This document shows, piece by piece, positions 45,600-57,297 of a DNA stretch of 64,000 nucleotides (positions within the stretch are counted from its first letter, which is position 1; each line of letters opens with the position of its first letter). This DNA is from Sequoia sempervirens. Lineage: Eukaryota; Streptophyta; Pinopsida; Cupressales; Cupressaceae. A program made the translations under genes and the position numbers. The notes under the pieces were generated by a model. The model was not told the DNA's origin. It ran no database searches and worked only from the letters and a program-made list of their open reading frames with translations. Where the stretch lies: assembly GCA_007258455.2 (NCBI GenBank), contig VDFB02193867.1, forward strand, positions 524,563,692 through 524,627,691. Reading direction: 5' to 3'.

Positions 45600-46246
45600 A
45601 GTAGGGGATATGTAAAATCTATCCAACCTACTTAGCTTTCTATCACTACCCAATCTGCAATTGGACCAAGTATACTAGTTGTTTGAATGGCTGGAAATCT
45701 TATCATGAATAGGATCAACCACTCCCAAGGAGTTTCAACAAAACAACCACTATTAAATTCTTCTCTACTAAGATTAAATTCTTTAGGCCAACTACGACCC
45801 TGGGCATGCTCAACCATATTAAATTCACCCCCTATAATCCACTCAGCATTTGGTAAATTATTAGCCAACCAGTTCCATAACTCAACCAGTTCTTTAGAAA
45901 AGTTTGGGGCATAAATAGAACATAAACCAATGAGTTGTACATTGCTAAAAGTAAGGGCCCAAACACAACTGTGGGAAGGGTCCTCGCCTTTATCAATAAC
46001 ATGCTTAGCAATCCATGGGGCAATCCCAATAACAACCCCACCTTTTCCATCAATATGAGAGGTAAACAAAAACATGGCATCACCTCAAATCTTATATAAA
46101 GAAGCTTCCAGCTTAATGCCACCAATTTTGACTTCTTTAAGGAAAAACACATTAGGTTTCCATTTCATAACAACCTCTTTAACTTTATATTTGCGAGGAG
46201 GGAGGGAAATCCCTCTCACGTTCCAAGACAGGATCTTATAATTCAT
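45600..46246 (-). pseudogene. LINE 2 ORF2 endonuclease, catalytic Asp replaced by Glu
   Basis: ORF2 starts at the ATG 46246-46244 (MNYKILSWNVRGISLP). WNVRG and LKEVKIGG carry the Asn and Glu. IYAPNF follows. The motif normally written G-D-F-N reads WIIGGEFNMVE (about 45825), so the catalytic Asp is Glu. Stops occur at about 46085 and 45630. The ATG overlaps the end of ORF1 by 11 nt. Confidence 0.85.
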
Positions 46247-46545
46247 GATGAAGGGAAGAGTCATCTTCTTGAGTTAGCACACTGAACTTGTTATCAAAAT
46301 TCAAATCTGTCTTCTTTGGCTCACGATCTTGGGTGGTGGAGGGAGGAGGTCTAGAACAATGACGAGGATGGGGGGAAGAAAAGTTGGTATCACGAGGACT
46401 CACTTGAGGAGAAGAATGGTGTGGAGAGGGGGAAGGATCTCGAGTAGGGACATTAGGAGATGAAGAGGTTGAATGAGAATGATCATGAGATGAAATTCGT
46501 TGTGATTTCACATTCAATCTCTTGTTGTTGGCCACTTATAGGACA
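46236..46545 (-). pseudogene. LINE 2 ORF1 C-terminal tail
   Basis: About 100 codons open, Ser/Pro/His-rich (HDHSHSTSSSPNVP, PSPSPHHSSPQVSPR), ending FDNKFSVLTQEDDSSLHHEL and a stop at 46236-46238. A disordered ORF1 tail just before ORF2 is usual in plant LINEs. The stop overlaps the ORF2 start by 11 nt, which would suit coupled reinitiation. The RNA-binding domain is missing. Confidence 0.65.
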
Positions 46546-46649
46546 GGGTCAATTGGATTGATAATTTTTTTCTTTTTTCTTTTTTAAAATTCACTTGGAA
46601 ATTTTAGTAAAACATTTCAAAGAGGCTGATTTGATATGATCAATCATTT

Positions 46650-47280
46650 AGTCATGGTATCAGTTTTGCAACCTCCTCCATTTGGTGGAACTGTCTAATT
46701 CAACAAGGGGAAAAACCTTGGCTCTATTAAGAATTTTGAAGGTAACATCTTTTGAAAAAGTGAATTCAAGTGTTTCGGGATTTGTTGAACCCAATTACCT
46801 TCAATTGGAAGTCTTGGAAATAGCTTCAATCATAGTTCAACTTAGTTTCTTCTACCAAACAACCTCTTCTCCAAATCCAACATCTTGTTCCCTTGAACTC
46901 TATTGCCTACTGTGCTCCCCTTACCATTCTAAATTTTTGAAAGATTGGATATGGTCTAATAAGCACAACATCTACTACTTTCCCCTTAAAAATATTTATA
47001 GACAACTTCTCCTTTCAATCTTGCTCTGGCGTCATTTGAATGTTGAGTGGAATTACAAATTCAATCAAACTAAATGGAATGAGTTTATCTTACAAATTTA
47101 GAAGTCCAAAGTTGATGCCCAATCTTAGCTTATAGCATGGAAAATCCTTCATGTCAAGTTGCCCATCGGTAATCATCTCAAATTCTTATATCCACCATTG
47201 TCATGTACTTTCGTGCTAAATCTCAATCCATAACCGTTGGTGTTCCCTTTTCACCTTATTCTTGCTCTCTTTTGGCATAC
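46650..47280 (+). pseudogene. Third LINE fragment, ORF2 C-terminal region, opposite strand
   Basis: The plus strand reads YYFPLKNIYRQLLLSIL, HLNVEWNYKFNQTKWNEFIL (46975-47100) and then LIAWKILHVKLPIGNHLKF (about 47125-47185). It matches, block by block, the minus-strand LINE 2 segment at 42781-43095. It is a separate, more degraded copy of the same LINE family facing the other way. A stop at 47099 and shifts afterwards break it. Confidence 0.75.
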
Positions 47281-48539
47281 CTAGTCATGAAAAGCTGCAC
47301 TTCTTGATATCTCCCCTCTTCACAATATTCTCACTCAATGGTTAAGTAGGTCATCTTCAAATTCATTTGAAAATTTTCTCACTCAATTGTTAGATAGATC
47401 ATCTTCAAATTCATTTGAAAATTTCATTATTTTGTTGTTTTTTTTGGCACCTCCTTGTCCCTCCAAATTGAAATTCAAATGATTTTTTTGAAATCTATAC
47501 AAAATTTTCAACAATCCTTACAAAAATATTTACAAACTAATAATAATATTAAAAGAACTATTTTTAATCTTAAAACACAACTCTAGCTGATTGTAGGACA
47601 AAATTTTGCTAAGACTATAGAAAATTAATTTCAATAAGATTGTTTTAATTTTACAATTCTCATGATTCTTTTGTAGAATTTTCTTTTGTAGCCCCTTGGA
47701 GGAGTTTTGCTCCACTTACCTGCTACATCAGAAGTTTCTAGCTCAAGATTTAGTTTGTACTAAATGACACTATTGTTGACTATGTTTATCATTGCTATAC
47801 AATTTTTTATCGACTTCAACCTTAATTCTTTGTATTATAATTTATTGACTGTTTATAAAGTGAAGATGTAAGATATTTTTAGACAATTGCTCAGCGATCC
47901 TTTTGAGATTTTGTGTTTGGTCATTGCGGGTGGGAGTAGCTTCCCGTGTTAATTCTCCTTATTTTTGTTTTTGGTAGTGGTGCTACTGAATTCTTTCATA
48001 GCTTTTTGGGATTTTTTTATTTTTTTTTTTAGTAAAATTGATTCGCAGGGGTATTAATATTTTTTAATATATATTTTAAATTTTTTGATTTTATTAAAAA
48101 TATTAATGCAATTAATTTTTAGTGGTGAATTTTTCATGATGATGAATTGTGACCATGAATTTTCCGTATGCCATATTTTTTATTTCCTAATGTAATAAAA
48201 AAACATAATTGAAATTTGGAATGGTTCTTTCAATAAATTGTTTAAAATAGTAATATTAATATTAATATTTTTATTTTTTTATTTCTTATATCTATAAGTT
48301 TAATTGGTTGTAGTTTTTTATTACAGTAAAGTTTTATTAAATTAAAAATTTATAGTCAATTTTTTAATTATATAGAAGATGAAATAAAATATATGCAATT
48401 TATTAAATTGAAGGATGAAAATTATTATAGTATTTTTTTAAGAATAGTGTATGTGTTACTAATTAAAAGATAATGTTACACATATTCCCAAAAAAAGTTG
48501 GATGGAAATAGAAACACCCAAAAATCCAAATAGAACTAA
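47281..48539 (+). other. Non-coding, very AT-rich in its second half
   Basis: No gene is supported. It holds a ~49-bp tandem duplication (next entry), and from about 48000 it is mainly A and T. Confidence 0.4.
47325..47425 (+). repeat. 49-bp direct tandem duplication
   Basis: TTCTCACTCAAT, then GTTA(A/G), and ATCTTCAAATTCATTTGAAA appear twice, one copy after the other, with a few differences. The inner ATTCATTTGAAA is shared exactly. It looks like a local replication slip. Confidence 0.7.
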
Positions 48540-49365
48540 TTTATTTATTTGCAATTGCATTTTTTTCTCTAATATTTTCTCATAAAGCATCTTTTGAATA
48601 TCCTTTTTATTTACTTATCAATCCCTAGATAAAACTCTAAGTTCCTTTAAAACAAAACCTCTTGACTAAATAGCTTTGAGTGTTATAATATTCTAAAACT
48701 TATACCTATAAACATTTTGACCTTAATCTAATTAAAAATATTTTCTTAGCTCTAAAATATAACCATGTTCTCTTTGTCACACAAGTAGATGTCATAAGTT
48801 CAAAAACTCCAAATGTCTGATAATATGTTTCTTACCTATTTAAATTTTCATATAATATGTTATCCTCAACCACAAAAGTGGAAGGTGTGTTTATCAAATA
48901 ACTAGTTTAACACATAACTTATGTTTTATCCTTGATTTTATTTCAATCCATTAAGGGCTTGTTCATCTTTTTAGCTATCCGTCATTTTATATTGTGTATT
49001 GCATTTATGCTTTATTTAATAATTACACTTCAAAGTCTTTAAAAAAATGCATTCCACCATTAATTTATCTTAACATTTTTATTCTATTACTTGTCTGATT
49101 CTCTAGAATTTTCTTAAAATCTTTAAATTCAAGTAAGACCTTAGGCCACTTTGTAAGTAAATATTCTCAAGAATATCTAAAATAATTGTCAACAAAGAAT
49201 ACATAATATTGAGATTTATTAGAAATTGAAATAGAAAAGTTTGTTTATTTTTAAATGATATTATTGAATTAAACATGAGAGATTCATGCATATCATGTTT
49301 AGATAACAAAATTAGACTTCAAAAATCTTGATATGTAAGAAAGTAAAAAAAACATTAAGATATTT
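48540..49365 (-). pseudogene. Copia integrase fragment, copy 2
   Basis: This stretch matches 39870-40738 along its whole length: shared GTGGAAGGTGTGTTTATCAA, AACTCCAAATGT, CTAATATTTTCTCATAA and TATCATGTTTAGATAACAAA, with scattered substitutions and small gaps. It carries the same integrase region on the minus strand (FLINLNIMYSLLTIILD). The two are 8.6 kb apart in the same orientation and enclose LINE 2. Copy 2 lacks the SINE. Confidence 0.8.
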
Positions 49366-49476
49366 CTAAAAATAAAGATCAAACTACCATGCAAAATAAT
49401 AATTACAAATATACTTTAATAGAACCAAATCTTATTTTATTTCTCAATCCTAATTATTATTATCTTAAATAATTTA

Positions 49477-49576
49477 NNNNNNNNNNNNNNNNNNNNNNNN
49501 NNNNNNNNNNNNNNNNNNNNNNNNNNNNNNNNNNNNNNNNNNNNNNNNNNNNNNNNNNNNNNNNNNNNNNNNNNNN
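49477..49576. other. Assembly gap (100 N)
   Basis: Exactly 100 N, a scaffold gap of unknown true size. It lies just upstream of the first CDKB-like exon copy, so earlier exons could be missing here. Confidence 0.99.
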
Positions 49577-49691
49577 TATTAATTTATACTTGTATCCATG
49601 TTAATTTGTTTGATGCCAATGCTATCATGTCTTATTTTACTTTGTGTATCTGTAAGTAACTCGGTAAACATTGAATGGTGTCACCTTGTAG

Positions 49692-49960
49692 AAAATGAAT
49701 ATTTATGAGCCATCCAAGAGAATCTCAGGCATAAAAGCAATGCAACATCCCTATTTTGATTATGAAGCCAAATCTCAATTATTATTTTCAGCCATTACAA
49801 AAGTGTGTGCGAAGCTTGGTGAGGGAATTTCAAGTTATTCATTTGAAGTTAACCTTATCATGAGCACCTATGATGTAGACATTATAGGAGCATCTCGAAT
49901 TTCAAAATATTCTAGAATCATGAGAGGTGTTATGTGCAATAGGTATCTTGGAACTCATAG
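49692..49960 (+). pseudogene. CDKB-like kinase last exon, copy 1
   Basis: After a good 3' splice site (CACCTTGTAG) the frame reads KMNIYEPSKRISGIKAMQHP then YFDYEAKSQL. This is the C-terminal end of a B-type cyclin-dependent kinase: the last helix of the kinase domain (M-L-x-Y-x-P-S-K-R-I-S-A-K-x-A-x-x-H-P-Y-F) and the short D-K-S-Q-F-like tail. CDKB proteins drive entry into mitosis in plants. The usual tail stop is lost and the frame runs on to about 49970 with no kinase likeness. A second copy follows 440 bp later. No earlier kinase exon is visible, so this is a fragment unless the gap hides one. Confidence 0.75.
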
Positions 49961-50129
49961 TGAAGATGTATGAGCAGGAGTGACTAAGTTGATAGACTTC
50001 CATGCATATATGTAAGTGACTTCCATCTATTTTCATTTCATTTAGATTTTGGACATGAGTTGTTTCTTTTTATTCTTTTACTTTTCCTATTTGTAACTAA
50101 AATAGTAAAAATTGATTGGTCTCTCGTTG

Positions 50130-50345
50130 CAGAAAATTATGATTTTGGAGCCATCGAAGAGAATCTCAACCAAAAAAGCAATGCAACATCCTTATTTTTA
50201 TGATCTTGAAAAATCTCAATTTTGATTTCAAGCCATTATAAAAGAGTGTGCAAAGCTTTGTGAGGGAATCTCAATTTTCTCATTTGAAGTTAACCTCTAA
50301 ATGAGAACCTATGATGTAGACATTATAAGAGAATCAGGAATGTAT
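50130..50345 (+). pseudogene. CDKB-like kinase last exon, copy 2
   Basis: After the splice acceptor TCTCGTTGCAG the frame reads KIMILEPSKRISTKKAMQHP, then YFYDLEKSQF and a stop, which is the natural C-terminus of a CDKB. The following ~120 bp of 3' flank match copy 1 (GTGAGGGAAT, TCATTTGAAGTTAACCT, CTATGATGTAGACATTATA). Both exon and flank are therefore duplicated at the DNA level. The intron-side text upstream also looks intron-like. No other kinase exon is present. Confidence 0.78.
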
Positions 50346-50719
50346 GAGTGACATTGTAAAATATCTGTGAGAACAGAGTACCTAAGGCATTGTAATGAGA
50401 TTTACTTGTAATGAAATTTACTGAAATAATGAATTTTGGTATAGGGGCACCAAGGTTATTGAGAAAATTTGGTTCACAGAAATATTTTAAGTTAGTTTTG
50501 TGTTATGAGTTTTGTCAATTGAATAAGGTCATAACACATCCACAATTTATTTATAATGTAATAAGTCATGTTAGTTACAAAAAGAATAGTTAGGCATGAT
50601 TGGAAAGATGTAGAATCATTTGTAAAGGCTATTTAAAGCCTCTAGAAGGCTATTTAAGTCAATATTTCAATTTGTAGCCTTTTGAAGGAAAATATTTGAA
50701 TATGGTTGTAAATGTACTA

Positions 50720-50906
50720 TTAGTGAGATTGAGATTGTTAACTTTTAGAGAGTAGCAGTATTTATGTTGATGAAATTTCCTTTAGATGCAAGGATTCAAA
50801 GCATATCGACCATGTGGTACAAATGATTAAATCCTAGAGACAATTTGTAGCAATCAAAGAGTCTGAAAAGGCAGAGAGAGCTATAATGGTGACTCAGGAG
50901 AAACTT
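50720..50906 (+). pseudogene. SPT16 fragment A
   Basis: In broken frames the plus strand gives SEIEIVNF, then YV-EISFRCKDSKHIDHVVQM-like text and KESEKAERAIMVTQEKL. This is the mid-region of SPT16, the large subunit of the FACT histone chaperone. It begins with a joint in which SEIEIVN (normally further downstream in SPT16) precedes the upstream segment, so the copy starts at a tandem-duplication junction. It stops inside CAGGAGAAACTT, where a 1.5-kb insertion begins; fragment B resumes with the very next SPT16 bases. Confidence 0.8.
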
Positions 50907-52393
50907 TGGTGATGCAGATTCAAGGTGGAGAAGACTCAAACAAATTACATTTTAGTAAATCAACAACCTTTGTTATTTCATTTGGCCATCTTGGAACAAC
51001 TACCAACAAAAACACTTTAAAACTGAACAATGTGGCTTAAATATTAGATAATTCCTCTCAAGGACCATCTCATCATCAATATAGCATATACTCAAGCCCC
51101 CAGCACCATTCCCAAGCCAAACATACAAGGTTTCTTTGCAATTTCTTGGAGATCCTTCAAACTGCCCTGTAAAAAGGCTACAAAATTAGCCCCATTTTAC
51201 AAAAAAATTGCTCTTTAAACTTCTTGTAAGCCCACAAGCTCTTGGAAAGTCATCAAATAAGTCACAAAACTCCCAATTCCATAGGTTTTAGAAAAACACT
51301 CAACCTCTAAGCCATAATTGATTAAAACCTTCAATTTTTTAACAAATACGTAGGGTTTTTAGCATCTCACAACTCCAAGGCCTTCCAAACCTCACCAAAG
51401 CATCAAACAATTTTTTTAGGGTCTACACACACATAATAAACCTTCACCTAGCCTTTAGACTTAGTAGATCTCAAAAACATCACTTTGGTTCCCCCATTTT
51501 AAGCCAAAATTTGGCATTCTTAACCTAAAACATCACCAGCCCTATAAACGCCTTACCATTATTAAAAGAGTTAAGGAAACTTGAAAAAAACACATTGTAA
51601 ACCTTTCCTTTGAGTCACAATTCACCATAATAGGAGGAAGGGCTCCATCACAAAAATTAAGGTAAACTCAGACCCTGCTGCTCTGTATAGGCTGAATAAA
51701 GAAAAATGGATTTTCCTTTCACTCAAACAACCAAAGATGTATCAAAAAATATTGAAATCTAGGTTAAGGCCTGCCACCACAATGTTTTATGAATTTATTT
51801 TCATAAGAGGTGTGTACTAGGCCATACACAGAAAAAAGAAACTGAAAACTCAAAAAAATGTTCAAATTCCACAGTTTTAGGCATTGTGAAGAGCACCAAT
51901 CTTCAAAAAAACTATTGATTGAACCCCCATTCAGGATTGAATGATGTTTTTAATACATTTAAAATGAGAATAATCTCCCTTCAATGCCCATAACTACCTT
52001 TGAACCACAAAACCTTTATTAAGCCTACAAATACTAGTATTTATTATTTAAGAATGGTTTTGCTTACTAAGCTTTGTCATGCAAATTTAATATTCTAAAG
52101 GCTTAGGACCACTTAGACACCCTTATAACATGACTTGTAGACTCTTTCTCTACACTCCCATCTACTTTTTACATAATTTTCCTTTATCAAAATATCAACA
52201 ATTATTTAATTCAAGAGTGCTTTTGCACATCTGTCCACCCTAACCTACTAATTCCCAAAGTACATAAAAGATTGGTCTATTAGACCTTATTCAAGACAAA
52301 AAGACCTCAACATACTAACATTTACCAATTGTCCTCCCAATTTACCATCAAACAATCAAAAATTCAGGGTGAGGTGTGGGTGCTCCTGCACCA
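50907..52393. mobile_element. 1.49-kb insertion inside the SPT16 copy
   Basis: SPT16 text breaks after AAACTT (50906) and resumes at CAGCTTTC (52396) without loss, as the uninterrupted copy at 53826 shows. The inserted DNA begins TGGTGATGCAG and ends CTCCTGCACCA, giving short inverted ends TGGTG/CACCA and a TT on both sides. No protein is encoded. The right end carries the hairpin-forming GGTGCTCCTGCACCA, which also occurs, reversed, at 54163-54178. The class is unknown. Confidence 0.55.
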
Positions 52394-53215
<822 letters not shown>

Positions 53216-53658
53216 TAGCACATCAACCATGTGGTACAGATGATTAAATCCAAAAGATGATTTGTAGCAATGAAAGAGTTTGAAAAGGTAGAGAGAGCTA
53301 CATTGGTGACTCAGGAGAAAGTTTAGCTTTCAAAAAACAAAGCCAATTAGGCTGGCAGATGTGTGGATTAGGCCAACATTTGGTGGAAGAGGAAGAAAGA
53401 TGACTAGAACTCTAGAGGCCCACCATAGTGGATTTCGATATTCAACCATGAGAGAAGAAGAGAGAGTTGATAGCATGTATCAAAACATTAAGCATGCATT
53501 CTTCCAGCCAACGGAGAAGGAGGTGATTACTTTTCTTCATTTTCATTTCCATAACCATATCAAGGCATGGGAACCAAGAAGACCAAGGATGTCGAGTTTT
53601 ATGTGGAGGTAATGGATGTGGTCCAAACTTTAAGATGGGCAGGAAGGTCAATGTATGA
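53216..53658 (+). pseudogene. SPT16 fragment C
   Basis: Directly after KTIIDD of fragment B, the sequence jumps back to HINHVVQMIKSKR and KEFEKVERATLVTQEKV, then [40 protein letters not shown] and LHFHFHNHIKAWEP, ending at MYD. The joint lies in a short shared GATTCA/AGCACATCAACC context, consistent with microhomology. It has stops at 53324 and 53610 and frameshifts. Confidence 0.85.
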
Positions 53659-54162
53659 TTTTTAACCTTGAGAGAGTATTTATGTTGAGGAAATTTCCTT
53701 TAGATGCAAGGATTCAAAGCACATCAACCACGTGTGGTACAAATTATTAAATCCAAGAGACAATTTGTAGCAAATGAAAGAGTCTAAAAAGGTAGACAAA
53801 GCAACACTGGTGACTCAGGAGAAACTTCAGCTTTCAAAAACAAAGTCAATTAGGCTAGCAGACGTGTGGATCGGGCCAACATTTGGTGGAAGAGGAAGAA
53901 AGATGATTGGAACTCTGGAGGCCCACCATACTAGATTTCGGTATTCAACCATGAGAGTAGATGAGAGAGCTGATATCATGTATCAAAACATTAAGCATGC
54001 ATTCTTCCAGCCAGCGGAGAAGGAGATGATTACTTTGCTTCATTTTCATTTGCATAACCATATCAGGGCATGGGAACCATGAAGACCAAGGATGTTGAGT
54101 TTTATGTGGAGGTAATGGATGTGGTCCAAAATTTAGGAGGCACAAGAAGGTCAATGTATGAT
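53659..54162 (+). pseudogene. SPT16 fragment D
   Basis: It begins NLERV fused to the upstream YV-EISFR region, the same joint that starts fragment A. It continues through KESKKVDKATLVTQEKLQLS, IRLADVWIGPTFGGRGRK and [20 protein letters not shown] with LHFHLHNHIRAWEP, and stops at MYD, directly before TGGTGCAGGAGCACC. An open stretch of 102 codons (53774-54082) is the best preserved SPT16 piece in the window. Confidence 0.86.
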
Positions 54163-54735
54163 TGGTGCAGGAGCACCATTTAGTAGGTTTTGTTCATCAA
54201 GGAAAATAAGGAGTAGAATATCATCAATTTACTAAAATCGACCCGAACTTGTACATTTGAAGGTTTTGAGTCAATAAAAATGTCTTTTTGACCCATTCCT
54301 CTTTCTGTAGCCTCTGTAACTTGAGGAATGGGTTTGCACTAGCATTATTAAGGTGAGGGAATGATGTGTTAGTGTTGGGGAGGTCTGAAAGTGAGATGGG
54401 TGTGAAACCCATGTGTGTAAAAGTGAGTTTTCTTTAACAAAAATGGTGGTTTTGAAGAGTTAAATTGTGTTTTTGTGTAGGGAAGAATTATTTTATGATT
54501 TTTTGAGCTTGTGTAGGGTATCAAAAACTTGTTTGAGTAATTTATAGGTTGTGGTTAGCTTTGGAAGTATCATTTTCAATAAACCCGTATGGTTTAGGCT
54601 ACAATAGAGGGTTTTGTGGTTTACCCATTGTACGGTGGTATAATTGAGATCTAATTGTGGATTTTAAAGTTTTGACACCATATAATTGCTTCCCCAAGAG
54701 TTGGTAAGGTTTGGATAATTTTAGAGTATAGACCC
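54163..54735 (+). other. Unassigned DNA after the SPT16 copies
   Basis: It starts with the hairpin-forming TGGTGCAGGAGCACCA, which cuts off fragment D, and continues without coding sequence to the 359-bp repeat array. It may be part of an inserted element whose start is at 54163. Confidence 0.4.
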
Positions 54736-56560
54736 TTTGTTCAACTGGATTGATCCCTTAAGGATCCGAAGGGAAAAATGGTTGCAAAATTCAGCATGAG
54801 GTTACTTAGACACCGTGACACTTAGCAATTTTTTTTCTAATCTGATGGTATCATGTTGGGCCCCTCTACAATAACCTCTCTCAGTTTTCGTTATCTCAGA
54901 GTGGTTTTCCCGTGGTGTCCAGTATTTAGTTGATGAAAAAAGTGTCAAATGAAAGTAGTGAAAAGTTGCAAAGTGGTGCAACTTTTGTTTTGCAACTTGT
55001 ATGACCAAACAGACTATTCCAATGCATTTGAATAAGCATGTTGACACTAGGCATGGTCCTCTTTTGCACCCAAACACACGGAATCGCTCTAAACTACGTT
55101 CAACCGAATCGATCCCTTAAGGGTCCAAAGGGAAAAATGGCTGCAAATTTTAGCGTGAGGTTACTCGGACACCGTGACACTTGAAAACTTCTCGTCTAAT
55201 CCTATGGGATCACATTGGGCCCCTCTACAATCACCTCTCTCATTTTACGTTATCTTGGACTAGTTTTCCCGTGTTGTCGAAGTTTCAGTTGATGAAAAAA
55301 GTGTCAAATGGAAGTAGTGGAAAGTTGCAAAGTAGTGCAACTTTCGTTCTGCAACTCGTGTGACCAAACGAATTGTTCCAATGTGTCTGAATAGGCATTT
55401 TTACACTAGGAATGGTCCTCTTTCACACCAAAACACACGGAATCTCTCTGAGCTACGTTCAACCGGATCGATCCCTTAAGGGTCTAAAGGGAAAAATGGT
55501 TACAAACCTCATCATGAGGTTATTCGAACACCGTGATGCTTAGAAACTTCTCGTCTGATCCCATGGGATCATGTTGGGCCCCTCTACAATAAAGTATCTC
55601 AGTTTTCATTATCTCAGAGTGGTTTTCCTGTGGTGTCCAAATTTCAGTTGATGGAAAAAGTGTCAAATGAAAGTAGTGAAAAGGTGCAAAGTGGTGCAGC
55701 TTTTGTTCTACAACTGGTATGACAAAAAAAATTGTTCCAACACGTCTGAATAGGAATTTTTACACTACGCATGGTCTGCTTTCACACCCAAACACACGGA
55801 ATCGCTTTGAACCACGTTCAATCAGATCGATCCCTTAAGGGTCCAAAGGGAAAAATGGTTGCAAACTTCAGCATGAGGTTACTTGGACACTGTGATGCTT
55901 AGAAACTTCTCGTCTGATCTTATGCAATTTTTTTGGGCCCCTCTACAATAACCTCTCTCGGTTTATGTTATCTTGAAGTGGTTTTCCCATGGTGTCGAAG
56001 TTTCAGTTGATGAGAAAAGTGTCAAATGGAAGCAGTGGAAAGTTGAAAAGTGGTGCAACTTTCATTTTGCAACTCGTGTGACCAAACAAACTATTCCAAC
56101 GCATCTGAATAGGAATTTTTACCCTAGGAATGGTCCTCTTTCACACCCAAACACAAGGAATCACTCTGAGCTATGTTCAACCGGATCAATCCCTTAAGGG
56201 TCCAAAGGGAAAAATGGTTGCAAACTTTAGCATGAGGTTACTCGAACATCGTGATTCTTAGAAAATTCTTGTCTAATCCCATGGAATTGCATTGGGCCCC
56301 TCTACAATAACCTCTCTCAGTTTTTGTTATCTCGGAGTGGTTTTCCCGTGGTGTCCAGATTTTAGTTGATGGAAAAAGTGTCAAATGGAAGCAGTGGAAA
56401 GACAAAGTGGTGCAAATTTCGTTTGGCAACTTGTGTGACCAAAAAGATTGTTCCAACACATTCGAATAGGCATTTTCACGGTAGGAATGTTCCTCTTTCT
56501 CACCCAAACACACGGAATTGCTCTAAGCTACGTTCAACCGGATGAATTCCTTAATGGTTT
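54736..56560 (+). repeat. 359-bp tandem repeat, five copies
   Basis: The block GATCCCTTAAGGGTCC recurs at 54752, 55111, 55470, 55829 and 56188, exactly 359 bp apart each time, with a partial sixth start at 56545 (357). Each unit carries the palindrome CCCTTAAGGG, GGGCCCCTCTACAAT, GTGGTTTTCCCGTGG, GTTGATGAAAAAAGTGTCAA, a GTTGCAAAGTGGTGCAACTT inverted repeat and CACACCCAAACACACGGAAT. Copies differ by scattered substitutions only. Open frames within units are not conserved between copies. Confidence 0.95.
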
Positions 56561-57297
56561 GAGTGTAGTATGTTGAAATAGGCCATTCCATCTATTGTTC
56601 AAGCTATGTCTCGGTGATATGGGCCTGATGTAAGTAGGATAGGGAGTAGGAATAAGAAAATAGCATTAGTAAGGGCATTGGAAGAGATTACTAACACTGC
56701 CCCTGTTGAAAATGCAAAATTGAGGCCCCTTAAAAGCAAGGCCTTAGAAGAGGTGAAAAGAAGAAATTGCTTGAAAATAAGTTAGAATAGGTTGGAAATA
56801 GAGTGAGATTATGGAGTTTGATGTGTTCAAAAGGTCTGCAAGGATAGGGGAGGTCAAAATTATGTTATGGCATGACATGCTCTAGTTGGGAAAATAGGGG
56901 TTTTGAATGAAAAAGAGAGGTTTGAGGGAGTAAACGTGGGTAAAGTCAAGGGGAAACATAATTTGGAGGTCAATTAAGTTTTTGCAGGAAAAATGAAGAG
57001 TGTTGGAATAGGTTTTGAGGTTCAAGTGTGGGGATTTGGTTCGTCGGTTTGGCCAAATTTTTTTGGAGGGGGGTTCAGTTCGTTTTGGGTTCGTTGGTAC
57101 AAAAAACATGTAAAAACAAAATATATATCTATGCAACCTAGAAGCATGAATTAGGATTTGAATATCACATATCATCATATAAACAACAAAACCACCATAA
57201 ACTTGAATATCATTTGAAACAACAAAATTGGCAAAAACAAAAGTCTTTATAACCCGCAAAAAAATGTGAATAAAATCACATTGATTTTTGCATGAAA
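56561..57297 (+). other. Non-coding between the two tandem arrays
   Basis: No supported gene. It includes GGTTCG/GTTCGTTGG-type text (about 57030-57095) and AT-rich DNA. The 157-codon minus-strand frame over part of it has no recognisable domain and is treated as chance. Confidence 0.4.

Larger units (their letters stand above)
42030..46545 (-). mobile_element. Second L1-type LINE, 5'-truncated
   Basis: On the minus strand come the end of ORF1, an ORF2 with endonuclease and RT, a zinc-binding C-terminus, a 3' UTR and an A-rich tail (plus-strand T run at 42038-42047). It has no RNase H, and its proteins differ strongly from those of the 19951-25940 LINE, so it belongs to another family. It begins with only about 100 codons of ORF1, so it is 5'-truncated or has lost its start. 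It is more decayed than the first LINE. Confidence 0.9.

Noticed and set aside
42030..47280. Twin-priming inversion as the origin of the opposite-strand LINE piece
   Set aside because: The inverted piece repeats a segment still present in LINE 2, so it must be a separate copy.
54163..54200. Helitron 3' end (hairpin followed by a terminal CTRR)
   Set aside because: The hairpin is present, but no CTRR terminus follows at the right distance (TTAG instead), and no partner 5' TC end was found.
54736..56560. CRISPR-like array
   Set aside because: The whole 359-bp unit is repeated without variable spacers, and the DNA is plant nuclear.
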